A stretch of DNA of 64,000 bases, taken from positions 50,844,073 to 50,908,072 of the forward strand of contig CP136064.1 in NCBI GenBank assembly GCA_032622095.1. The letters are read 5' to 3'. This DNA comes from Siphonodentalium dalli (lineage: Eukaryota > Mollusca > Scaphopoda > Gadilida > Siphonodentaliidae). Position numbers and translations under genes: made by a program. The notes below the pieces were generated by a model. It was not told the origin of the DNA and did not search any database. It worked only from the letters and a program-made list of their open reading frames with translations. Shown one piece after another: positions 12,437-24,315 of this stretch (position 1 is the stretch's first letter; each line of letters begins with the position of its first letter).

Positions 12437-13020
12437 AGAAGGGTTAATATGCTAAGATATCAAGACAAACTAGGGATAATTATACAATAACATTTATATC
12501 CGTTAAAAGGGACTCAATCCCTTCGATGTGGGTTCACGTGAAATAAGATAAATTTTTATAAAAAGTCTTTAAAACAACTACCATCAACAGGTACATTTAG
12601 AAATATATAAATTTGTTTTTCTAATTTTCATAATTAATAACACTCCAATAACAAGATGTTGTATATCAAGACTGCTATACTCGCATTATCGATCAAAGTC
12701 CAATTGCAGTTCAAAATGATGCCAAAGTTTTATTAATCTTGACATTAAACACTGGAAAATGTGACAGCATTGACAACTATTCTGAAAGTCTTATCTTAGT
12801 TCGTGATTAGCAGCATTTGTCGAAAAATCACTCAAACAGTTGGTTTGTAACTATGGTTTCAATACGCAAAATTCCGTTGGGGAGCCACTGTATATCAATA
12901 ACTATAAGATCAAAGATTGTCTATTTATCCGCGTTTTCTTAGTGGTGATGTTTCCCCAGAGTTTTATATCCCTTGCACATTTACCCACTTTGATTGCATC
13001 GGGCCCTTTTAAACCTTTCT
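12437..13020. repeat. Diverged segmental repeat, copy 2
   Basis: Partner of 10468-10579 plus 11046-11450, without the family A insertion. It starts near GTGGGTTCA and ends with GCACATTTACCCACT. It can serve as an 'empty' reference for the family A insertion at 10580. Confidence 0.5.
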
Positions 13021-13141
13021 ATACTAAAGCATCGTTGATGAGTAGTTATCCCATATAATTATTTCAGATAATAAGTTTAACCCTTTATATACCAAAGCAT
13101 CATTGATGAGTAGATACCATAGAATTATTTCAGATAATAAG
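13013..13141. repeat. 66 bp tandem duplication
   Basis: Two adjacent units each contain AAAGCATC(G/A)TTGATGAGTAG and ATTATTTCAGATAATAAG, with a period of about 66 bp. No coding signal. Confidence 0.6.
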
Positions 13142-14892
13142 AAAAAGATATGATAAGTCGTTTGTTGAACTGATAATATGAACATTTCCCTGCCATAAAT
13201 AGGACTCCTTCTGTACTTTTAAGACTTGTCGTCTGATGTTTTCATTGTAAACCCCTCCAGACGAATAACAGATCATTCCTATTATATGTACACTGTATTA
13301 ACTGAGTGGGAGAACCGTTTAGTAAAGACGGGGTTAAATTACAGACCCCCAGCGAAGTGGGAGTATATATACTACACATGGCAATGGTACATAACCCAAG
13401 CTCCTTCATATTGATGCTGCGCCAACATAAATAAAAAAGTTCGATCAAAAGAGAGGACACACGCATGCGACTTAAAACATGGCTATGGCGTATCTCCTTT
13501 GTTCATCGAGTTCAGTTTATAGGATAATGGATGGTTATTGTCGATATCGTACATTGTTTTACAAACAACGATCCATTATTTAAATAACGGCCGTTCAATG
13601 TCTAATTTAATGAACAGTTATTTCATTGTGAACGATTGAATTCTATATGACTTGCGTGTATGCAACCACACCATGTGCATGTAGCAATCTAGACAACGAT
13701 TTTCAAGTATACAGTATCGCTCTGATTGATAGATAGAAACGTGACAGAATGGATATACCTATGTAGAGCCTCGTCACTCAGGTGGTGTGTCTAACTTCAA
13801 ATTGCAGGCATCTTGTTGTGATGTGTTTCACGTAAACATTGAATTTTCAACTGTTAATTGTTTTCGAATCTAATTCCGTTGCCGGTGGCATGTTGTAACA
13901 CCCCCTCGCAACAAAACCTAAACTAATAGAGTAGTGTACATGTAATTGTTGCCAGATCTCCGATTAGGCAATCCGCGCGCACCAATCAATCAGTCATTCA
14001 ATTTATAAATTCGAAATATACCGCATGAATAATTTAATTGCCGAAATGTAAGGGCAAAACTCTGAGAATATTGGTTAAATTTATCGAAGAAGGAGCTCGT
14101 TATCGGTATGTCATGTTCCATAAACGGTTGGAAAAGCAATGGGGTATACTGCCAGCTAGTCCATTCAGTTGACAATTGGTTAAGACGTCACGCCATGCAC
14201 TCGTGTAGCCAATGCACGGGTGGATAGGACCCACCACATGATACAACACATGTGTCTTGGCCCAATTTCGGGTTGATCCACACTGGTCAAAGGTGACGGT
14301 ATGGACTCGGCCCTGTTTTAAGTAGGATACTAGCCCTAAAATGTTCATTATATTTCAGCGAACGGAACGATCTCGGCCTGCGACCTCGATGATCCATTCG
14401 CTGAAATAATTTACAGTTACTTCCATTATCCTATATACTTATTGTTTATTATGGTTCTCGAAAACTTACACTTGTAATGAGCCCTGATATATATGCGATT
14501 GCGTTCCGTTGACGATATAGTGCAGTTCGTTGTCCCCTCTTTCCGTGGTCTTATTGCGTTGGGGGTTGTCGGTGCCATAAACTCGAAGTGGGAAATCAGA
14601 GTATTTTGTAATTTGTTCAACTGTTGCCAAACTGGTTGGCGCTGACTAATATTACATGTGTAGGCTTGAGCGCGCCCTGTATTCAAAATTACTATAGGTT
14701 ATACATGATCACCTTGTTAGGGTTAGAGTCTGTCAGTCGACATGAAGTTGACCGATCACCCCATGCAGGCGGGGGTCAGAAAGATATATACTCCCGAAGA
14801 GACCAGAGAACGAGATTAACTAGCCAACAACCATACTAATTTGGTAGGACATGATGTCGCTGTCAATGAATTCACCGAATGATTTTGTTTAT
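13142..14892. other. No gene; one imperfect hairpin at 14353-14406
   Basis: No credible ORF. A dyad TTTCAGCGAA...TTCGCTGAAA spans 14353-14406, with further pairing (GGA, ATC / GAT, TCC) inside. It may be a tiny foldback remnant. Confidence 0.4.
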
Positions 14893-15403
14893 TTAAAGAT
14901 ACGGGCGGCGTTTGCGGTGGGTATGCTGTTAAAATATTCATCTCCGACAAAAACCGTCATAAACAGAAAGTAATAGTAAAATATAGACATACATTGTTCT
15001 TATACCAATCATAAATATGGCATAAATAGTATGTTATTGTCAAATGTTTTTTCCTTTGTTATGTAAACAAAAGCAAAAAACGTTACAGAACCTAGCTTTT
15101 GTTTAGATCCGGATATGGTAAACATAAAGAGCGTTATTTGTTACTGTTTTCCTGATATGGAAATAATAAAGAGCGTTTATATCATTTGTGTGTTATTAAC
15201 CAATAGAATTGCGCTGTGTTATGTAAACAGAAGCAAAACTCTTGTTTGCGTACACCATCGTACGTCTTGACGACAATATACTATTTACGTGCTGATTATG
15301 TTTGGCATATGAACAAAACTATATATATTTTAATATTCCTTCTGTTGATGGCGATTTGAACAAATATGAATATTTCTGAAACGAACGCCGCCCGTGCCTT
15401 TAA
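14893..15403 (+). mobile_element. Family B TTAA-ended element, copy 1
   Basis: TTAA at 14893-14896 and 15400-15403, with termini TTAAAGATACGGGCGGCG and CGCCGCCCGTGCCTTTAA. Family B has the layout of family A (AAATATTCA inner motifs, ATAAAGAGCGTT twice, GTTTACATAACA-type blocks), but longer GC-rich ends. At 511 bp it has no transposase. It is probably a sister subfamily of A using the same piggyBac-like machinery. Confidence 0.75.
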
Positions 15404-15943
15404 AGCCACTTGGCTGTTGAATGTCCAAATTATGCTCTCTTCGACACATACGCTAAACATTCTAATTCGGACTCTTTATGTCACAGAAAGACTAATTCAA
15501 GCCATCGAATTTAGAAAGTTCGGGCGCCATGGAACAATAAAGAGCGTTCCCCGTAAGTGTATTCTTAATATATTAGAATAAAGAGCGTTTCTTTCACCAT
15601 ATGCGAGAAATTAAAAACAACTGGAATTTGCTGTGACCTCTGCAAATATTTTTTCAGAGCGCATGAAACCCATATAAATATTTCGCGTATTCATTAACTT
15701 AATTTCGATTGAGCATGTGCGTTTGAGAAATAAATCTGATTTAGATTAATTATACTTCCATAATACCTCTAGCGAAGAGAATCTCGTGCAATCATATTAG
15801 AAGCTAAAATATCTCTAATATTACGGATATCCAACTGAGAGACCCCAGACTGCAAACGCCCCCATACAATTTGTTAATGTAAAATTCCGTCTAAACACAG
15901 CATGATGATTGTGCGAATGTGAACATTCACCCGTCTCGAGTAA
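15404..15943. other. No gene; two extra ATAAAGAGCGTT motifs
   Basis: Immediately downstream of family B copy 1, ATAAAGAGCGTT occurs at 15537-15548 and 15578-15589, outside any delimited element. A 71-codon ORF at 15366-15581 starts inside the transposon and is not credible. The block 15770-15850 is weakly similar to 24880-24965. Confidence 0.4.
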
Positions 15944-17528
15944 GTCCACCCACAGGAGCTTGGAATTTGGTCAAAACCACTCTTTTATTGGCGGAACCAC
16001 CACCCGGGACCAAAGGTCACGGAAGGAACGAAACAGAAAATTGTTGCAACCTATTTTGAACTCAACTGTATTCCTACAAAACATATATTTTCACTAAAAA
16101 CTTTTGGTACCTCTTACACCTTAGATGCCAATCTACAACATTCCATAGGTATATTTTTCCAGTTCTTCGAAAACCTCACTTTATTTCGGTAATGTATTGT
16201 AAATTCACCAACGAACACAAATATGCTACACTTACATCACCCGTTCTAGAATCTGAATGACAAATGGCACAAAACCATTTTTCCGGAATAACAAAGTCGG
16301 AACGAAATAAAATCGAAACATAAATTTAAAACCCGCGAAATTCAAAAATATTTGAAAGTGCGTGCGGTTTTCGAACTTAGGCGCCAGAAAACTTAAATCT
16401 GTTTATGTTTGCGTCATACTATGCGCGTTTTTGAAGATCTAATCCTGATGTTTTGTGCATTTTCCTGAAAATTTCTGTATTTTTCTGTGTCTGCTGTTCT
16501 TCATTAGACTGAATGATAATTTGTACATATATTTCATATTTAATTTATTTCTATTTATGGCACGACCACCTGGTATTGTTTTTTTCTTCTTGTTTTATGT
16601 TCGTTATGTACAGGTAGGCCTATATGTACTACTTGACTTTGTAATGCTACTGGTTGCAATGATTGGTCATACAGGGACCAAAACTCTCTAGCTCCCTCTC
16701 TCTCTCTCATAGGAGCTTGTGTCGCGCTCCGTTGTATAGGCCTAAAATATCCATCATATTATAGTAATAGTAATCAACCAACTGATTACTGGTCGAATAT
16801 CCCGAAGTAGAAGAAAAAGATATATAGACTCACGGGGAGGCCTGGTATATATGCCTATGCATGAAGCGATTCCTTTGTGCGTTTGGTGCAGATTCGTTGC
16901 CAGAATATCTTAATTATTTCCACATCAAATGCTGTTTTTTACTAGTTCTGACGAACAAATATATGTCTTAGTTGATGAGAGAAGACATTTTTCTTGAGTT
17001 AGGTAACGATATTGGCCATGCATATATAGAACGAGTGTTTAGTTTCGCGAAATTCAAATTTGTCAATGTAGGGTACAAAAACTCGCCATTAATATGCCAA
17101 ATACAGTAACAAAATGTAATAAGATTCTTTAATGTAAGAGCACAAAATTAACCTGCGTATTCTTCACAGTATACGTTTTATTTGTGCGTTTGCAAGTTGT
17201 ATATAATACAAACTGGTTTACCGAATAACTAGTTTATAAATTTGAGTTAGTTATAAACTCGCTAACATAAATTTTATTTAATAAGCAACTATAAGTATTG
17301 TCAACTGTACCGGTACCAGGATCTATAAATAGTATTCGTGACTCGTGTGTCGTAACGAATCAGCACCAAAACTCTCAAAGAATGGCTTTATGCATATGAT
17401 TATATAGCCTGTGCTCATGGATTGAAAATTCAATTTTTAAATTCAAGACAGCTAGCCACCATCGGCATTGTTTTTCTCAAAATCAAAAATACCAAAAAAA
17501 TATTTAAAACATTACTTAATGTAACTTT

Positions 17529-17995
17529 CGCTGATGGGGTCACTGTCACAAGGCTCTGCGATCCGATCACATTCGTAGCCAGGTTTATTAATCGATCACA
17601 AATGTAGCCAGCTTTTCTATGGCGATCACATTTGTAGCCAGCTTTTCATATTCAGGCGAGCCTCAATGAACACGATCAGGTTAATCTAATTTTTCTGAGT
17701 TGATGGATGAAAACAACTTGAATTTAGTTTTGATATAAGTTCATTTATAACCTGATGTTTCGGATCAATGTCGTTGGAATGCTCGAATTATATTCCAATA
17801 TAAGTTGATAAACGAAGTCAGTTTTTGGAGCATGACATTTTAGTCACGAACGTGATGACGTCATATTTCGGGCAATATAAACTACGAATTAGAAAAGCTG
17901 ACTACGAATGTGATCGCCGGTGAAATAAGCTGGCTACACTGGCTACGAATGTGACCGTCACTGACCGGAGTCTTGTGACAATGACCCCATCGGCG
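17529..17995. mobile_element. 467 bp nested terminal-inverted-repeat element
   Basis: Sits inside the 3.14 kb element. The ends CGCTGATGGGGTCA and TGACCCCATCGGCG are inverted, and TAACTTT repeats at 17522-17528 and 17996-18002 as a 7 bp target duplication. Subterminal copies of GATCACATT(C/T)GTAGCCAG occur several times at both ends in opposite orientation, as expected for transposase-binding sites of hAT-like elements. No coding capacity. Confidence 0.75.
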
Positions 17996-18004
17996 TAACT
18001 TTCA

Positions 18005-18665
18005 TGGTCGATGAAACGAGTGGCTGAAATCCGACGGCGGCCATGTTTCTATGACTAATTACACGACGATCGCACCAATGTTACAGTCTCTAGCAATGAT
18101 TCGTTCTCATTTTAATACCAATGTCATGACCCATGAACAATTTAACGATGATCGGTTCATCGACATAGGCCTAGGCTCTAGACAGTGTTATTGATTTAAT
18201 TATATATGCGGTGTTGTCGCTGAAATCCGACGGCGGCCATGTTTCTTTGAGAATTCACAGCAAAATGACTCGTTCCCATCTATATGTCAATGTCAACCTC
18301 CGTGACAAATTTAATTATGATCGGACCAACACTGCGACCTCTTGCCCACGGTGCTAAATGATGCAATTTTGAAATCCAAGATGGCTGTTGGCGGCCATTT
18401 TTTTCATGCAAATAAGCCCAAAATGACTCGGTGTCGTCTATATATCAATGTCATGATCGATGAACAATTTCGTGATGATATAGGAGCATCGACACAGGCT
18501 CTAGGCTGTGTAATTGATTAAGATTTATCTAGTATTATCACTTAAATCCACGATGGCTGCCAGTGGCCATGTTTTTATGCAAATGAGCCCAAAATAATTC
18601 GTTCCCATCTAGACGCCAATGTTATCATCCATCAAAAAGTTCATGATGATCAGTGCATCGGTACG
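18005..18665. repeat. Diverged 160-200 bp tandem repeats
   Basis: Four units, starting near 18012, 18212, 18371 and 18541, each carry AAATCC(G/A)(A/C)G(G/A)-type sequence, a GGCGGCCATGTTT-like block, and AATGTCATGA(C/T)C(C/G)ATGAACAATTT or a variant. They belong to the interior of the long-arm element. Confidence 0.6.
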
Positions 18666-19242
18666 GTCATGTAATAAACATGTAATCAGCAGCTATGTTC
18701 GAAATTATAAACGGTACTTTCATGCTATCCATCTCCGGATCATAGTTTTAAAGTTTCCGCATATTTTGGTACCAGTTCCGCTACTCAGATTCTAGAACGG
18801 GTGATGTAGGTGTAGCAGATTTGTGTTCGTTGGTGAATTTACAATACATTACCGAAATAAAGTGAGGTTTTCGAAGAACTGGAAAAATATACCTATGGAA
18901 TGTTGTAGATTGGCATCTAAGGTGTAAGAGGTACCAAAAGTTTTTAGTGAAAATATATGTTTTGTAGAAATACAGTTGAGTTCAAAATAGGTGGCAACAA
19001 TTTTCTGTTTCGTTCCTTCCGTGACCTTTGGTCCCGGGTGGTGGTTCCGCCAATAAAAGAGTGGTTTTGACCAAATTCCAAGCTCCTGTGGTCCACCACG
19101 ATACAAAACAGAATCGGTGCTTAAAGATGCATTATCCGAATTAAGATAACGCTCCTAAATGACTATTTCTTTGGCTTCGGGCGTAATTTTTTTTTTATTC
19201 GAGTCGAGGAACCCACCCATCAAAGCTCAGAGTGATCAAACC

Positions 19243-20632
19243 AACTTCTTCTTCTTCTTCTTCTATTGATCTATCCGCTCTCGTAGAGCAACCACACTAT
19301 ACAAAAGTGTGTACACAGTTAATTATTAAATGTTAAATAAACACAACCATAAAATCTTCTCTGATGGACCCAAGTATCGCATCCACAAATATAAAAGTAT
19401 GAAAGTCATTCAGTTAAGAGTTTGAAGATTGAACAAAAAGTTATGAATTTAGAAGTTGTATCCTTTGTGTGTGGAGGGTATAACATAATCTGTCCGTTAG
19501 TGATTGCAGCTTGACAATGTCCTCCTTTCTTACGTCCGCATCTGAGCACTGCACTTGCTTCCATATATCCAGAATTGCTTGCATCCGTTCATCATCAGTC
19601 AAGGTTGTAAATAGTACACCAAATAAAGTATGATATGCAGACATGATGTTTGAAAGTGCTGCATTTCGACACTGCTCCAATTTGTCACACTTTAGGATAA
19701 AGTGTTCCAAACTTTCTGGTTCCTTGCCACACAATTTACATATACCACTGGAGTTGTTGTTGTTCCATCGTTGCCTATTAGCCTCAAGAGAGTAGGTATT
19801 AAATAATAGCCTCAGTTTGATTGACAACCGTCGTACTGCTCTTGGTGGATCTCCGGTCACAAACATTACAGGGTGGATTTGACCAGCATGGAACAGATCT
19901 GTGCATAGAAACTGCAGAGAAGGATATGAAGGGGCTAATTCATTTAACCAACTGGACCAGTACTCAACCACTGCTTTAGAAACTACGTCCTTCCAATCAT
20001 GTTTCGGCCATGCCGATGTTAGAATCTCATGTGCACCTCGTAGCCCATATTTTGATAAGGTCTTCCTCACATATATAAACCAGCTTCAGCTGCAATTGTC
20101 CTTCATAGCCAGTTGTCGTTCAGCAAGCTGCTTCTCTACCGCTGACTCACCTAGGGTGCAGATGGAGTTGAACAAAGTAAGAATTCTCATATCAATATAC
20201 GCTTCAGCAGGTAGAACACCACTAAGCATATATACTGCAGGATCTGCACATCTTTCACATAACGACAAGAGATGTTTGATGGTCGATTTATGATAGTCTT
20301 CCAGCTTCTTCAATGTTGTACCCGAAGGAAGAACGACTTCACACCCATAAAGTAAGGTTGGAATCACATATATCCTGTAAATATGCATAGCAGTTTCCGG
20401 GTCAATTCCATTCATACCATGCAGCCCTACAGGAAGAAGACTATAACATGTGCGACGGGCCTTTCGTATGTTGTTATCTACAGTCTTTGAAGCAGTTTTG
20501 TTAATAGATGTTGACCGCACGATACCTAAATGAGTTGTTTCCTCTACGTGGGGCATTTCACTGTTACACAGAAGCCAAGGTTTACTGACTGTTGATTTCC
20601 TTCTTGCACCAGGTCTAACTTCCACTGTAACA
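19243..20632 (-). mobile_element. 5'-truncated non-LTR retrotransposon (LINE)
   Basis: Carries the C-terminal part of a LINE protein on the minus strand and ends, in its own 3' direction, with a (GAA)n tail at about 19243-19262. Short microsatellite tails are typical of CR1/L2-type LINEs. The 5' boundary is where sequence rejoins family G near 20632. The reverse transcriptase catalytic core is absent because of 5' truncation. Inserted inside a family G element, so it is younger than that insertion. Confidence 0.8.
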
Positions 20633-20646
20633 ACGGTCTCGGACAA
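19441..20646 (-). pseudogene. LINE reverse transcriptase C-terminal region, one internal stop
   Basis: One continuous minus-strand frame, broken only by TGA at 20086-20088, so it is listed as two ORFs (20646-20086 and 20070-19441). The upstream part contains VIPTLLYGCEVV, the stretch after the palm of LINE reverse transcriptases. It also has a conserved RQLAMKD...SWF...LSKYGL region spanning the stop. The downstream part has a zinc-knuckle CX2CX8HX4C (C111, C114, H123, C128 of the 209-residue ORF), typical of LINE protein tails. The catalytic (F/Y)xDD motif is missing. The first 10 or so codons come from the family G host element, so the start codon has no meaning. The protein would have copied LINE RNA into chromosomal DNA. 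This copy is dead. Confidence 0.85.
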
Positions 20647-20898
20647 AATTGCAGATGAACATGGATAACTCTAAAATCAAGTGCTAATTTCGTGATACTC
20701 AAGTGATAATACGGCCATATTTCGTTGAACAAAATGTTCATAAATAACATGTTTTGGGAAATTTAATACCATAGTAGAGAGTGGTTAGCAATTGTTGCAA
20801 TTAATCGATTCTGATAGTTAAAGCGTATATTGAAGAAATATTGCTGTTGTTGTATCTTGATGTTATGGGGACCGACTGATCGGATTGAGTACCTCTAA

Positions 20899-22446
20899 CA
20901 AAATTACTCATAACAGACGACCAAGTAATTACGGAACCCAAATATAGCTAAAGCCATTAGGCCCGATGAGATCAGACCAAGAGTTTCGAAGGAAAGTGCA
21001 AGATATATCGCCAACCACATGAAATATCTCTTCAATAAATACATTGAAGAATGCTATTTTCTAGCGCGCGAATATAACACCCATATTTTTAAAAAGGTGA
21101 ATCTTCCGATCCAACCTTTTTCGAAAGTGTTCGAGAAATGCCTCTTCAGAAATATTTCGTCACATTCAAGGGATAACAATCTTATAACTAATCTACAATT
21201 TGGTTCAGAAATTTACAACTATGACAGAAAGTTTTTCGAACTGAAATGACGAAATAGCAGCCACAAATGACATGACTCGCGACACTGAAATATCAAATAC
21301 ATAATCATATTGCTTTCATTGTTTTCATTTAATCCAAATTTACACATAAAATGATAAATGAACACATACATTCCCTGCCTCTATAAGAAGCTGAACATTT
21401 TCCAAATGAGATATGGTCACTCGTGGAGACGGCAAAAGTCATACAGGCTTACAAGCTACAGCCGAATCCACTTCCTCATGCTACACAAGGAACACAATAT
21501 AAACTATGCTATTGTATTATTAGCGCGCGAACCGCGTGTATACTGTTCGGCAATTTCTTCATAGCCGTGGTCCCATGGGCATTTTATTTATAAATAATTG
21601 TTTTTCCGGTTTAAAAGTCGAACTGCGCGACCAGGAGGCCGAGTCCGGTAAAAGGTGTAGTTGGGAATTTCAATTTCGTTTATTGTCATTTACATTATTA
21701 TGCCAATAATGTTGATTTTTGGTTTGTGACAAGCTATGTCAATTACCAATAAAAGGAATTTAAAAGATAATTTGTAAGTCTTATATTTCAACTTTTATAG
21801 ATATTTTTCGTTCTGTAGCCCACTGGGGGTTGTTGTCGGAGACGGCCGAGTCGGCCGCCGGTTCGTTAATTGGGTGCTGGTTGTCATTGTTATTTTAACG
21901 GAATTCTGAGTTGGTCATTCGCGAAACCAATATATTTTATATTCTATAATTACAATCATGGGTATATAATATATGATCTTGAGCGCGTTACCATTTCTGA
22001 CATTGGTTTTCTTGTAAATGATGCTGTTTGAATGGAATAAAATGTGTTGGATTCATGCGTTGGGGGAATAAACATTATATCTCAGGATCTACGAACCACA
22101 TGTGTCATCCATTGAAAGCGTGCGACGGTCAGTAATACGCTATTTGCATAACAGACAGTGGGATCTCAATTACTCTCGAACTGAGTGTGGTCGATGTGCA
22201 CGGTGGCTTGGTAAGAGAAAGGGTAGAGTCGCAAATACATTACCCATGTCTGGCGAACAATATCATTAGAAATGACACAATTACACATATTAACGTGACC
22301 AAGCATGCCAGATATTGACTGCAAAGCCATCGATAACACACCGACCTTCAATTAGCAAGACGCTACGACTCTCGGACAAATCTCCACAACCATGCATCAT
22401 GGCATGATTGTATCTCGTTTGTCCATTTCGATGTCGCGACAGCGAG
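20899..22446. other. No gene; two GC-rich spots
   Basis: AT-rich DNA with GC-rich patches at about 21608-21660 and 21815-21875, the latter with dyad CGGCCGAGTCGGCCG. ORFs of 61-76 codons have no motifs. Confidence 0.35.
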
Positions 22447-23448
22447 CTCTCACAGCGTCACTAACCTCTCTCAAGCGTCACTAACATCTCTCATAGCGTC
22501 ACTAGCCACTCTAATAGCGTCACTAACATATCGCATAGCGTCACTAACCTCTCTCATAGCGTCACTAACCTCTCTCATAGCGTCACTAGCCTATCTAATA
22601 GCGTCACTAACCTCTCTCATGGCGTCACTAACCTCTCTCATAGCGTCACTAACCTCTCTTATATCATCACTAACCTCTCTCATAGCGTCACTAGCCTCTC
22701 TCATAGCGTCACTAGCCTCTCTCATAGCGTCACTAACCTCTCGCATAGCGTCACTAGCCTCTCCCATAGCGTCACTAGCCTCTCTCATAGCGTCACTAGC
22801 CTCTCTCATAGCATCACTAACCTCTCTAATAGCGTCACTAACCTCTCTCATAGCGTCACTAACCTCTCTCATAGCGTCACTAACCTCTCTCATAGCGTCA
22901 CTAACCTCTCATAGCGTCACTAACCTCTCACATAGCGTCACTAACCTCTCTCATAGCGTCACTAACCTCTCATAGCGTCACTAACCTCTCTCATAGCGTC
23001 ACTAACCTCTCATAGCGTCACTAACCTCTCACATAGCGTCACTAACCTCTCTCATAGCGTCACTAACCTCTCTCATAGCGTCACTAACCTCTCATAGCGT
23101 CACTAACCTCTCTCATAGCGTCACTAACCTCTCTCATAGCGTCACTAACATCTCATAGCGTCACTAACCTCTCACATAGCGTCACTAACCTCTCATAGCG
23201 TCACTAACCTCTCATAGCGTCAATAACCTCTCTCATAGCGTCATTAACCTCTCATAGCGTCACTAACCTCTCTCATAGCGTCACTAACCTCTCTCATAGC
23301 GTCACTAACCTCTCTCATAGCGTCACTAACCTATCTCATAGAGTTATAGAGTCACTAACCTCTCATATCGTCACTAACCTCTCTCATGGTGTCACTAACC
23401 TCTCATAGCGTCACTAACATCTCTCATAGCGTCACTAACCTCTCTCAA
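22447..23448. repeat. 1 kb minisatellite, 19/21 bp unit
   Basis: Uninterrupted tandem copies of CATAGCGTCACTAACCTCT (19 bp) or the same with an extra CT (21 bp), close to 50 units. The 5' part is mostly 21 bp with many substitutions (AGCC for AACC, ATCA for GTCA). The 3' half mixes 19 and 21 bp units. Both strands stay open over long stretches (22619-22975 plus, 22591-22893 minus) only because 21 is a multiple of three. Confidence 0.9.
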
Positions 23449-23776
23449 GTTATCGACGCTGTCCAGATACAGGAATTTACAAGATTCTTGTAAATTGGAG
23501 AAAATACGTGTTCAATAATAATTTTGTCGCCGACAACACAGACTGATCACATAATATCAGAATCATGTTCAAACCGGTCCATAAATGATGAGTTTCCCAA
23601 ATAATTATCAGATTTGATCGGGGCTATTTTGTCTACTTGTATACCGTAGTAGTGTATCTCATATCGCATTGGCATGTGAGTGACACGTTCAACGGACACA
23701 ACTGATGCACCGCATTGTTCTATACGATACAAGTTTAATGTGTTGCTCATTAACTCGGTGATATTATTAGATTAAT
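23449..23776. other. No recognisable feature
   Basis: Spacer between the minisatellite and the family B copy. One 67-codon ORF without motifs. Confidence 0.35.
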
Positions 23777-24315
23777 TTAAAGGCACGGGCGGCGTTCGTT
23801 GCAGAAAGATTCATATTTGTTCAAATCGCCATCAACAGAAGGAATATTAAAATATATATAGTTTTGTTCGTATGCCAATTTGCCAAACATAATCAGCGCG
23901 TAAATAGTATATTGTCGTCAAGACGTACAATGATGTACGTAAACAAGAGCCTGCTCGTGTTACAGAAGTTTTGCTTCTGTTTACATAACACAGCGCAATT
24001 CTATTGGTTAATCACACACAAATGATATAAACGCTCTTTATTATTTCCATATCAGGAAAAGATTAACAAATAACGTTCTTTATGTTTACCATAATTATCC
24101 GGATCTAAACAAAAGCCAGGTTCTGTAACGTTTTTTGCTTTTTTTTTACATAACAAAGGAAACATTTGACAATAACATACTGTTTATGCCATATTTCTGA
24201 TTGGTATAAGAACAAAATATGTCTATATTTTACTATTCTTTCTGTTTATGGCGGTTTTTGACGGAGGTGAATATTTTAACAGCATAACCACCGCCAACAC
24301 CGCCCGTATCTTTAA
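23777..24315 (-). mobile_element. Family B element, inverted copy 2
   Basis: Runs from TTAAAGGCACGGGCGGCG (TTAA at 23777-23780) to CCGCCCGTATCTTTAA (TTAA at 24312-24315). At 539 bp it contains the typical AACGCTCTTTAT-type motifs in reverse. No transposase. Confidence 0.75.

Larger units (their letters stand above)
15951..19090. mobile_element. 3.14 kb element with 306 bp terminal inverted repeats
   Basis: Arms 15951-16256 and 18785-19090 are inverted copies of equal length (306 bp) and very high identity, beginning CACAGGAGCTTGG. GTCCACC directly flanks both sides (15944-15950 and 19091-19097), a 7 bp target-site duplication. Long arms suit a foldback or Mutator-like element. A CA...TG end with 7-8 bp duplication also occurs in hAT and P-like families. 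The 78-codon ORF at 16455-16691 is hydrophobic low-complexity sequence, so no transposase is visible. Confidence 0.8.
19121..20898 (-). mobile_element. Family G TTAA-type element interrupted by a LINE
   Basis: Outer parts match the unbroken copy at 46358-46825 in inverse orientation. 19121-19236 corresponds to one end (TTAAAGATGCATTATCCG, then GGCTTCGGG, then CATCAAAGCTCAGAGTGATCA). 20633-20898 corresponds to the other (GGTCTCGGACAAAATTGC to CGGATTGAGTACCTCTAA). About 64 bp present in the other copy is missing at the break, replaced by the LINE. The second TTAA has decayed to CTAA. Confidence 0.7.

Noticed and set aside
15951-19090. Transib or RAG-type assignment from the CACAGGAG end
   Set aside because: Transib makes 5 bp target duplications and has a CAC(A/T)(A/G)TG start. 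Here the duplication is 7 bp and the heptamer does not fit.
22591-22975. Repetitive ORFs on both strands of the minisatellite (100 and 118 codons)
   Set aside because: They exist only because the 21 bp unit is a multiple of three and lacks stops. The frame is lost where 19 bp units begin, and the opposite strand is equally open.
22447-23448. CRISPR-like array
   Set aside because: Contiguous repeats with no unique spacers, in eukaryotic DNA.
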